A stretch of 64,000 nt of DNA from Mya arenaria. Lineage: Eukaryota; Mollusca; Bivalvia; Myida; Myidae. The notes beneath the pieces were generated by a model. That model had not been told where the DNA came from, ran no database searches, and worked only from the letters and a program-made list of their open reading frames with translations. The first letter of the stretch is position 1. Every line of letters starts with the position of its first letter. The stretch covers positions 27,477,247 through 27,541,246 of the forward strand of contig NC_069135.1 in assembly GCF_026914265.1 (NCBI RefSeq), given 5' to 3'. Shown here in pieces: positions 40,401-52,400 of the stretch. A program made the translations under genes and the position numbers.

Positions 40401-43400
40401 CAGAATTTTAATAGTGTAAGACTCTGCCTCGACAACAATATCTTAGCTATGACAATACCTCAACTTTTCTGCTTAAAAAATCATTCTTACCTTTGCAAAC
40501 TCCAATGCCACACTGCCTTTCTTCTTAACAGGGACGTCCAAGGAGAACTCCTGACCCGCAGAAAGGCCCTTCCCTATAGTCGGTACCACTGACAGTAGCT
40601 CCTTCTGACGTTTCTGTTGTACTTGTTTCTGCTGCAAGTCTTTCTTATGACTCTGCAGTAGGTCTAGGGCAGATTTGGATGGTAATGGTTCCTCACCATC
40701 TTTACCTACAAGATAAGGTTATGTTATTTCTTGGAGCCAATTTTTTTACCAGATTTAATAGATCAGTTGACAGCTGTGCAGGTTATGTATAATTTCAATC
40801 ACGCTGGTAGTTGGTGTAGTTACTTTTTCATTATACCTCTAGTTAATTTGACTTTATAAAATTACCTATATTTATCAATGATTATTCCGTAATGCCTATG
40901 TTATAATTTTAAATATTACCCTAGCGACCAGTCTAAAAAAAAGATTTCTTGCTTTTTCAAGGATCTTGGCGCAATAGGTGCTCATAAAATTAAGTTAAAC
41001 ATCCATGTTGGTAGATGTGAACATCTTAAATTAGAAATTGAAATAAAACAGTAACAGTTGACCACATGACATCGTAAGAACATGGGAAAAATTTAATTGT
41101 TCAATAGCTGATACGATCTTATTGACTCCTTGTCAAATCAAACACCATAAATTCACATGTAACTGGTGTTAACAACATTGTCCTGTATAATAAAATAAAT
41201 ATCAGATGCTAGAAAGGGCGAAACCATATATTAACCTTCCAAACGCCTCGGCTGACATTAACTTTCACAGGTTAACATGCAACAAGTATCATGCTAATAC
41301 AGGAATATCATTCTAATTATATGCACACTACTTATGGTAATATTATAATATTATAAGTAAGAGCTCTGCTTTATAATAAATGGTTACCATTCTAATATGA
41401 CATATGACAGAGCTTTCAATGATTTTGGGCCAAAAATCAGTCAAATTCCCCACTTAAAAAGAATATGATGATCAATTTCTTTCCCAAATATTGTGTCTAA
41501 AAGCCACTTTAGGCAAGTCAGACAAAAAAAACACTACCCTGTAAATATATACTTTTTTGGCAAACAAAATGCTGTCAATGAAATCCATTTATTATTCATG
41601 TTAATGAGATTGTCTGTAAGTTAACAATTAATTATTTTAAGCATTTCCTCAAGTTCTGTAAGTCAGCAATTAATTAATTCAATCGTTTCAGGAATTCTGA
41701 TTAGTCAACACTGAAAAAACTCAAACATATTCTGAGTTTTGACAATCAACAATGAAGAAATTCAGTCATTCCGTCTACAATGAAGTAGTTCAATCATTTC
41801 CTTACCACTAAGGGAGGCAGTTGCGTCTTTCTTTACAAGGTGTTTGACAAAATTCATGGAACCAGCAGAGGGCACAGATAACATGGACAGCCTGGAACAT
41901 ACAAAGTAGTGTACATGGGAAATCAATCTTGTAGTACACATTTAAATTATCAAGGGAGATAACTGATGTCCTGACTCTCCAAAAGGAGTTGCATGATGTA
42001 GGTTGTACAATTATCTGAAAATGTAGGTATTAAAATATATAAAATATAGTGTTAACTTTAATGTCCTGGAAATTTCATGGCAAAACAATAGTTGCCATAG
42101 AAACATGCCAAATTCCCCCAATGTTGTATTGACGTATAAGGGCGATCTTGACCTTTTGAGAGAGAACATGAAAGCTATGTTTGACACACTTTTCCATACA
42201 GTGATACTGCTGTACATTTCTGTGAAGTTTGATTGAAACTTAAATAGAATTAAGTAAGTTGAGACATGATAGAAACAGACAAAAACATGGACGGGCTGAC
42301 GGACAATGATACCAAGACAAAGAGTACAACAGTAGGTGCACAAGGACATGAACCCTCAAGCAGTTTAGCTAAAACTATACAAATTGGACGTTTCTCCTGT
42401 CGGGGAGGAACGCAATTTTTTCTAGTCAACGTCATAAAAGATGCATTAATCTCACAATCAATAAAAGTCATATACTGACAAAGACCAAGTTTGAAGACCC
42501 TACATCAAGATATTCTAAAGTTATTGATCAGAAACTAAAGAGTTACACCCATGATGAGTCTGCCATGCTGCTTCGAAGTCAATACAACACACAATATTAA
42601 TGACTTGCTACATAAATGCACATTGTCACTGTGGACATACAAGTATTATACCAAGTTTCATGTTAATATCCAATGTTTGTGGGGTTTTTCTCATTTTGGC
42701 TGTAGTTTTTGATAAGACTCCACCAGCCAGAACATTCACAAAAATTAACCTTTAATTTGGATTAACTAGCCCAAATTCTTATACATTCTTTGCATTTATT
42801 TCTTTCATCAAGCTCTTCTATATAAAATTCATGATTTCAAATTTCCCTGAAAGTTTTTTACCAGTGCACGGCTTATGGGCTTGTGTCAACCGCTGCCAGA
42901 TACTACAATGACTACAACCATGATGACGACAAAAGCAAAATCACAAAACCTTTAAACTACGGCGTAGCTGCTGAAACAGCAATATGCAACTGTCTAACAT
43001 TGGTTGCAGAAGAGAAAAAAAATCTGCAAAAAATTACAGAACTGATGAAAAATTGGAAGGCAAAGGGGAGTAACACCATTGATTTCATAGCTGGAAGAAA
43101 ACATCCAAATGTGCCTAGCTAGGCCTTTGAAAACAGACTGCCTAATATAACCCCAACACTTACAGTTGTTTGTCCTTCTCTTCCAATTTCTGTATCCGAA
43201 GTTCATCCTCCGGTTCCAGTTCATGCAGGGACATTGTTGTAATCTTCCCTGCAGACTTCTTCGAGTCGAATGATTGAAGCTTTTTTAATGACATCATGTC
43301 CTTAGGTTTCTTGGATTGTTGTCTAAAAAATGTTTCAACTCTTCAGTTTGTGAAATGACAAAACCTAATTTTCTCCAAACATCCCTTATAACAGAATCAG

Positions 43401-46400
43401 CACACCATTTTTGGTTTGGTATAAATTGTGTAATATTCTATTTTCAAAGAGTTTTGAGGCTTGTCAAGGTAAAAATGTATTTGAGAATAAAAAGAAAAAC
43501 TACTTTTTGTTTCATAAAATCTTATTTAAGTAAGTAATTTTTCTAAATGAAATAAGATACTTAAGTGAGTTACACTTACTTTTCTTGAGAAAATGGGGCC
43601 AGATTTTAATTTAGTCAGCCACTATCTGAACATCAAACTACAAAGTGCCATCATGTGTTTAGGGTTAAAGGCTTGCATTCTTTTTTTAATAATTCAACAA
43701 TATTCAGGCTGGTAAAATATCACTCAGGCTGGTATTTTGTAAATTTATCTGACCTCCTGGCATGATAATTTCAGAGGTCTTAGTTAATTTTGCTAACCTA
43801 TTTGTGCTGTATGTATTTCCTCCGTAGAAGAAACAACCGTCCTTGTTGGTTCTCTTTCCACCACCAAACGCCTTCGGTGTCACTCCAGTGCTGAGAGAAA
43901 GAATATGCATTACACATTCACTCGATAAAAAAGTAAAAACAATATTCAGTAAACTAAATCATTAAGTTTAATATAGTATAGGCATTATATTAGGACACAT
44001 TGTTATAACTTTATCAGTCAGCAAAACTCATCCAATTTATTATAAAACTTAAATATTCTTAAGATTCATTCTCAGGTGTTCAAACAGCTGATAATTGCCA
44101 ATCCTGAATAATAAGTGAGTGTCTGGGAGAGTATTGGGGATTCATGCCAAAAGGTTAAGGTGCTGAGACATATTTTGAAATGTTTCTGAAGTCACATATA
44201 TTTATTTCAAGTTATTTCCTATTGCTTTTGATGGTAATATCCGAGCAAATTCAAGCATAACAACTGTATAATAGTCCAAAGTGAAAAGCTCTCAATCCAG
44301 AGTTCAGGATTTGTCATGAACATTAGAAAGCCTTCTTGCATTCTTATGAATGACTTTGAATTTATTATAGAAATCAATAGCATCTTTTGTTTGGTGAATT
44401 TAATTGCATTTGCCTTTTAAATTGCATTTGTCTTTAAGCAAATATACATAGACAGTAATTATTCATAGCCATGTACACTCTCTAGTAAAACATGTAATTA
44501 AGACGGCATGCAACAAGCACAAATACAATCTAGTACCTAGCCTGGAGTTCCTGGCGTTTGGCGCTTGACTTCTTGTACATGGACTGGACATGGTATGTAC
44601 AATACTCGCCCTGCATCCTGCAACACCACACACAGATACCGTATATGATTGGTTAACGAATTGTACTGTATATAATACACAATTAATTCTCATGGGATAA
44701 ATAGTCTATAGAGTCTGGCTGCATATTGTAAAAAATTGGTAACAATCTGACCATGAAAATTTGTGAAAGCAATACAAATCCGATATATTTTTGTAGCTTG
44801 TCTGTCATTCTATGATTTGCCTAAATTTCTGTTTTTAGACTACTGTGAAATCATTAATGTTCGTGGGCATGAAATTTCGTGGTTCGCCGAAAAAAAACAA
44901 TTTCGTGGGTACTTAAATTCGTGGATTTTCATTTTTGAAAAAAAAAATCGAAGATGCGATCGTCCTAGATCGTCTGCATAATATCCACGCGCTGGCCCGT
45001 GATTTTCGTCTTCTACGTCACTCGGTTTATGACACTCGCAATTGTGGTACGACATGCCAATAAGTGCATATACCCATGTCACTTATCGATTTAATTGGGA
45101 ATAAAGGTAATAAAAGAAGATGTACCCTGATCATAAATACAGATAGGGGAAGCCATTTAATGCTAATTAAGAATTTTGCAAACTGTGAAAACACCGAAAA
45201 GGTGCGTATATTGTCACGTTCGGTGCTTAGTAACCTTCAATGTACTAGTAATCGATTAATTATTTCATTAAATAAAAAAATCGAGTACAGACACTCATCA
45301 CGCACATCTTGTAAACTTGGAGATTTTCATTAACAGCACACGTGCTTATAACTGTCATTTGCTGCATAAAACACATTTAATTGATTTGGTTCATTATTTG
45401 TTAAAGGCAGTTATAATATATTAACAGAATAATGATCGTAAGTTATACAGTGAGACAGGTTTTAACACACTATACTGCGACCTCTGTAAATAATATACTA
45501 GAGTATGTACGTAACAAGGCACTTGAAAAAGTGAATAAAGGGTTTATATTTCGTGGGATCTTGAATTCGTGGATCACCCAACCCACGAAAACCACGAACA
45601 TTAATGCCCCACGAACATTAATGATTTCACAGTAATTTGATTAGTTTTTGTGAACATTTAATTTCTTTACAAGATGCTGCTTGGACTGGTTGATGTTTAT
45701 AACTACCAATTACCAAATAACAAAAACAGGGGTTTGACATGGATTTCTATTAACTGGGGGTCATGGCTGACAAATGGGGAGTCTATAGTAGTTATATATC
45801 CCTATAGATTGTTTACACTGAATAAAGATATAAATTAAGGGTCACAGGGATGAAAAGTAGGTTAAAAATCAGAGTCCTTAACTTGAAAGGGTGATTCAGG
45901 GAAGTCCATGCAAGACTCACTTGTTGATAAATGATGAGCAGGGTGAGCCCGCTTTAGTTGTGGCCCGACATCTACCAAGGTCCTTGGAGAAACCCATTAT
46001 AAGTAGCTGCTGAGGGTGTTTTATAGTGATTGCAACTTCTGACTGGATCTGAAATAAGTGCAATGTTAAAGGTGAAAAGTGAATACAGGGTCCACATTCA
46101 CCAACATCCTGGTTTGAGACTCAGACTCAGAAATGGTAGAATTAAAATGGTACAAACTATCTTCAATATAACTATTTTGACAAAAGATTACCTAGATAAA
46201 AGATTAGTAGGTAATACATGCAATTTTTTAAAATAAACAGCAATGTTTTACCATTATTGCTCTTTAAATACCAGATGTATGTAGTGAAAATAAGATCTCC
46301 ACTTTTGTGCCTTCAATCTCAAACCTAAGAAATTAGTGAATATTGGGCCAGAGTTGTTCTTTTCACATTCTTGCCATAGATAATTTGGGGTATATGTTTT

Positions 46401-49400
46401 TTTTGCTAATGCCTTCATTTGCATGCATAATGTTAATTTTAAAAACATTGAGATATGTAAGGTTTTTTTTCCACTTTTAAGGAAATAGTGGTGGGCCCTT
46501 TGATAGGGTTAAAATAATCTTATTGTTTTAATGATACCAAGAGAAATATTTGACAGTCAAAATTTTTAATTCTATAGAGAAGGCAGAAGGATCAATGTTA
46601 CTTTATGGCCACATTTTAAATAAGTATTGAAGTAAAATGAATTTGTTAAATACAATTTTGCGAAGTATGCAAGTTACATTTACAAATTATTTAACATTTA
46701 CTAATCAAGTTGGACATAAGTGGAAAATTCTTAAGAGTTCAGGAGGCAGAAACTTTCATATTTCAGGGGTAAATTTCCAACATTGATGTCAAGGTAGTTC
46801 ACACTTCCAGTTTTGAATTCTTCATGAAAGCCCTGTTAACCCCTAAATTACCAAACATGTGTTTTATACATGTCTCAGTCTTCGTAGTCTCACCTTTTCT
46901 GCCTTGTCCATCACAGAGGGATTCAACAGCCCGACCACAATACCCAAGTCATTCTTCCAGTGATCCTTGTATACATTACCAAACAGAAAGAATGTCACAG
47001 TTTTCTCACATGATTGTAAATCACTCAACTTCCATATACAAAAGGTTTTGCCCTGAAAAACAAGTTTAAAAGAATAAGATGAAATGCACTGATTCTGTGT
47101 ACTAAGGTGTTACATGCTAAAAAGAACAGGCTAGGTGGGTAGGGAACCCAATTTATTTTAAAAACGATTTTTTTGTATTAACATTGATGTTGACAAGAGT
47201 AACACAACACAAGAACATGGGGTAAGCACATACTTAGGTTTGGATGGGTTTAAGTTTTTGTTCTCCCAGAAGGGCAAATACTCTCGCAATCTCAAATCTC
47301 AAGGTTTAGGCCATAATTCCACTGAAAGTTGGCTTCTAGAATGCTTGGACTTTATGTTCATTCAAGTTGTATCAATAGCTCACCCGTGTGTTAGTATGCA
47401 TGTGTATGTGCATACAATTCAAGATGCTATATTTATTATGAGGTCTTAGTACAAGTCAGTCCTAACTCCATATCAAAATAGAAGAAGTTACACTTGTCAT
47501 GCTCTGAGACCGCCAATACAGTCTCTCCAACTAACCGCTGCAGATTGTCTGGGCTCTGTCTTATGCACGACAACCCCCATGGTGACCCAGTTGTCTTTTT
47601 GCAGGTCAGCATTCCCAGGATTTGACAGAAGACGGCTTATCTTCATCATGTTCCTTCCATCCATCTTACGTTTGAACTCAGCCATGGAAATTCGAGGATT
47701 TCTGTGAATATAGATGAAATACAACTACATATGTTTTATGAGTTTCACAGTGCCATTTGATGCCATTACTTAATCATTGTCAAACATTCTTGTTTAAATA
47801 AATAATTCGCTCAGTTTTAAACTTGCGAAAAGTCGCGAATATGAAACTATTCCTTAATTCAACTAATTAACAGTTACATACACGATTCTAATGCCGCAGA
47901 ACGGATCCGTCACTGATTCACGTTCATCTTCTTTCACTAGACTGGTTGTTTTCGGCATGTACTCGTCCCGCAGTCGATATTTCCCACTGACTGTACCAGT
48001 CTCTGGGTTCAGCTTTGGGCCTTCTTGTTTTTGGACTGGAGGGGGTCTTTTAGGCACTGTACTTGTGTCTTAAAAATAAATAGTATTCAATGCAATATTA
48101 TTATGTAATACACTTAAATTGATTAAGGGTCCAGTGGTCTAGTTACTATAAAGTGTTTGCCTCTCACCCAAGAGGTCGTGGGTTTGAATCCAAATCTTTC
48201 ACTTGACCTCTGTAAAAAGACACCAGTACTAGTTTCTATCCACAAAACAGATCGAGAGGAATTCATGATAGTTAAATTTATACTGTCTTCACAAAGGAGA
48301 TCTTATAAGATAGTATTAACTCCACTTAAATGATTCTTAAAATTAGTATGTTAACAAAGTTATTCTACATTTCTTTTTTCTAACTCATTGTGGCTTTAGT
48401 ACAATACACACAGCCATACATTACTTTAAACATGATATATTAAACAATGTTTCTGAAGAAAATTATGATGACTTATACTCAGTCACTCTCGTTGGCAAGA
48501 GTGTGGTCTTGTGTTGTGGGGGAAACTCGAGTACCCGGAGAAACCCACTTGTTGGGCTTGGTGACCAGTTACCAAACCTACATATTGATGCAGCAATGTG
48601 AAACTATCTGACAGATGTCAATCCTGCATTGATGACTTTATTTTAGAAAATCAATTGTTGATGCCAGTTTCACGTAACACTAAACATTTAAACAAAAGTG
48701 ATCTCATAAGTCTTAACATTCAGCCAGGACGAAAAACATCCCTTAAAAGGTAAGACTTCAATGTAGTAACAAACCTGTCCATCTGGACATGACTGGTTTC
48801 TTGATCGTGGTGGGGTCAAAGTTAGGAGCATGGGCTTGCCTCTGTCTCTGGCCTGACACAAGGAGCTTTTTCATTTCCTTGCCTTCTTTGCTTAACTGAG
48901 ACTTCTCATCTGAAATATATGATGACATATTTAGAGACTTGCATTTATTAATACTTCCACAGCTTGTCTTGACCAACAGAGGTTCATAGCTGGGGAGTAA
49001 GCCTGCCTTTAGATCATGTGTCTTCCTAATCACTATTGTCAGATTCCCCGAATATTACCTTGGCATTCTTCCAACTTGTTAAATAATTTAACCTGCTAGC
49101 AAAAACATGATGACACTTACCTCCAGCTAAGTCATCCCAATCGCTGTCATCAGATTCCCCAAATAATGTCTTTGCATTGACTTTCTCCGTTGGTCCGTTA
49201 AAAAATGGATTGTCCTCCTCAACAGGATCTGAAACATGTCCAATGAGAGAAGGGTTTTTACATTTTATCAACCTGTATTGTAGTAATGAAATCATGAAAC
49301 CAAAACGCGGAAATGTAAGTGTTTTACACGTATGAAAATATTCTATTATTAATTTATACTCAATTGTTTTTCAATCTCTGGTAATCAATAGTAAAATATG

Positions 49401-52400
49401 GTCCAAATATCATTAACACTACATTAAATATTTGAAATTAAACAGTTACTGCAAAGCATCCTTTTTGTCTGACCTAAAAAAGGTTAATGCTGAAGAAAGG
49501 GGTTCATCTTAAGTATAAATGTTTGGTACATATGTATATGTTTAAAATAATGTAATGTCATTATAGAGAGATTGAACAAAAAATTCTCACTATTTATCTT
49601 ATTTTCAAAACCTCTCAAAGCCATACCTTCAGTTTTGGAAGCCAACTTTGGCTTGGATCCATAAAATGTTTTCTTATCCACTTTTTTTGAGGCACTATTT
49701 TCATTAGCAGATTTTCTATCAGAATGTCTGTCTGAAGTTGATGAAGATTGTTTCAACAACTTTTGTTCATCTCTATTATGAGTCTGATTAGTACAAATTT
49801 TAGGACTATGACTTTTGGATGATGATTTTCCTTTCGGAGTACATGAGGCAGATGATTTTGACTTATGAGTTGAAGAATTGCTTGATTGATGTTTTGGAGA
49901 GTCTTTGTCTATCCGTGAGTGATGTTTTGAAGGTTCCTTGTCTGTATTTGAACGTGGTTTCGGAGATTTGATATCTGTCCTTGAATGCTGTTTTTGTGGA
50001 TCTTTATCTGACCTTGAACTGTGTTTCGGAGATTTATTATCTGCTATTAAACGCTGTTTTTGCGACTCAATCTTTGATTTAGAGTGCTGTTTTGGAGACT
50101 CTTTTCCTGACCGTGAATGTGGTTTGGCCGATTTCTTGTCAACTTTTTCTGTACTTTTCTTTTCATCTGTGTTTTGAGATTTTGATGCATTCAGCATCTC
50201 CTGAAGCTCTTTCATTCTCTTAGACATTGCAGCCATTTCATCTGAAAACAGAGATGGCATAAGGAATTGAAAATGATGTATGTTAAACTGCAATTTATAA
50301 GAGATTTTCATTAAATTGTGTTATGTCTCTAATATGATGTTTGCAATATTGTCGTATACTTTTTCAATATTCTTTCTCTGCACGCCAAACTCTTTGAAAA
50401 GATACCAAAGTAATATGCGATGACCACACATCCAAAATACATATTATTATATATATCATATTCAAGCAGCGAATAGTATGTGCATTATCTTTTTTAGTTT
50501 TTGTGTCTTCAATACCATTATATCCATATTACCAGTATATTATGCTATTCATTAAGCAAATATTTCTTGCATAATTCTAGTAAGTCAGTAGGGGATAAAA
50601 TAGAAATGGTTTGATTCAGGTCTAAATTCAGAAGCATTTTAAATGCAAGTGCAAATTTTAATAATAATTATTTTAATTGCAGAATATAAGCATAACACTT
50701 TCTTCTAAATAAATAAAACAGTAAAAAGCAGGCTATTTCTTGAATTTACATTTTAACAGATGATGGTTCAGTTTTTTTCTTACAAGCCTCATAATAAAAT
50801 AAGATGATCAAATACTCGTACTATCCCGCATTGAAACTAAATACAGTAATTTGGAGAAAAACAAGATGCTAAAATGAATCAACTTTTTACCTAATATAGA
50901 CTGACTGACATTTCCCTCATCCGCAGTTTCACTGTCTGCCTTTGGACCATCTTTACTACCTTCATCAGGATCATCATCATCATCTTCCCTTTCATGCGCT
51001 GTATCTTCACCCTCAGACATTCTTTCATCCATGTCTAAATCATTTTCTGATTCTTCAGCATCATTCTTAGCATGTTCTGCTTTGTTACTTAAACAATGGC
51101 TATCCACTATTTCATTTGGTTTAGTATCATGCGTTTTATTTTCTGCTTCATCATCATCATCATCATCTGGAGCAGAAGGATTATCAGCTGGTTCTGAGAT
51201 TGACTGAGACATTATTTCATCCATTTCTTTGAGGTCAGCATCATCAATTTCATCTGAAATGTACCAGTATAAATGACAACCCCGGTAGCTTTGGTTGCAT
51301 ACATTTAATAAAAGAAAGGTTGCATGACACAATGGTTACATTACTTGTTCAACTAGCCACACATATACGTACATATAAATGTTTTAATTGAGGGTTTTAT
51401 AAGTTGTTTGCTAAAGGTTACTTAAAAACTGGACTATTTAAGCCACTAGGTAGCGCTGGGGCTGGTTTTCATGGTATTTTAACATGCCTCACATCTAAGA
51501 GCCCTTTCTTCAAATAGTGACTAACCAAGAAGTATTTTGCCTAAAAAATTTTTATATTTGATACTCCCATAAATCATTTCAGGCATACTATTGAACACAT
51601 CATTCTAAACTTTTGCAATGTACACATACATGGATGATGTAGTGCACAAAAGTAATCCACGAGTACACTTATGGCATACAAGTTGTGTTTAACAAGTTTC
51701 CTCATCATGCTGGTACACTCAATAGTTGAGAACAAGTTTCAACTCCTAAACCTTTTTATTGGTAAGTTTTACTTTTTATATTTTTAAAACTGTTCTTAAA
51801 CACAGCTATAATTATTTTCAACTAGAAATAAGTAATTTAAAGACAGTAAAGTAGTTTTTACCATCAAAATCATCATCAAACAGTCCCCCATCGTCTGAAA
51901 AATAAACATTCCAAGCATAACAAATCAGATCAAATGAACATGATTTTAGTTTTGTATTTGTACGTTTTTACGCATAATTTTGCAAAAATTTGAAAAACTG
52001 CTAAAAAGGGGCATTTAACTCAATAATTAATAGGAAAAGAAATGGGTCTTGGTGTAAATGTGCATCAAAATACATTTAGCACCTTAGGGTTATTCCAGTA
52101 AAACATATAACCCACGGTGGGAAGGCAATTATTTCAATAGTATATCGGTGGGTGCCTTTTTTCGCTAATCTGGACCCAAAAGGATAAATTTGCTTTTGTA
52201 GGGAAATGGTATATTATTCAAAGTGCCTTTTCCCCTGGGGTTATATGTTTAAATGGAATAGCCCTTATCTGGATTGCTGCTAAATCAACATTGTACCTTC
52301 TGCGTCCTTTTGTCCTTTTTCATTTTCCCCATTAATCTGTTCCTCAACGTCATCATCAGAGGCATCCAGGAAAGCTTCTATTTCTGCTTGACTACAGTCA

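Larger units (their letters stand above)
37402..41891 (-). other. MCM10: MCM10 exons 17-24: C-terminal domain
   Basis: Exons 41891-41806, 40705-40491, 40228-40099, 39817-39672, 39129-39016, 38608-38460, 37968-37926 and 37503-37402. Conserved blocks: FVKHLVKKDATASLSG, AIAKIKAKGGISKEDPNAV, LLKKKSKHTGALAE, EERYFGKLEQRERMEDKM. The zinc ribbon begins with C-x2-C across the exon 21/22 junction (KCLE|CKY), continues FFKCKQC and ends KACKDCGSF across exons 22/23. The protein ends KYLGSLGGKSFLNA, as human MCM10 ends KFLNSLK. Phases agree at every junction. Confidence 0.93.
43164..48909 (-). other. MCM10: MCM10 exons 9-16: OB-fold and CCCH zinc finger core
   Basis: Exons 48909-48775, 48068-47882, 47701-47536, 47052-46894, 46048-45921, 44617-44537, 43890-43754 and 43322(or 43338)-43164. 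Exon 11 starts the OB-fold (DNWVTMGVVVHKTEP). Exon 12 completes its strands (FFLFGNVYKDHWKNDLGIVV). Exons 13-14 give the zinc finger, with ligands in GRCRATTKAGSPC and MQGEYCTYHVQ, the conserved C-x(9)-C...C-x2-H plan. Exon 15 holds CFFYGGNTY, matching human GFYYGGVSS. The step from exon 15 (phase 1) to the obvious exon 16 acceptor (phase 2) does not fit. An AG 16 bases further upstream does, with a poor pyrimidine tract. Confidence 0.9.

Noticed and set aside
42883-43122. Plus-strand ORF opposite MCM10
   Set aside because: It lies in an intron on the other strand, starts inside an interspersed repeat, and has no family match.
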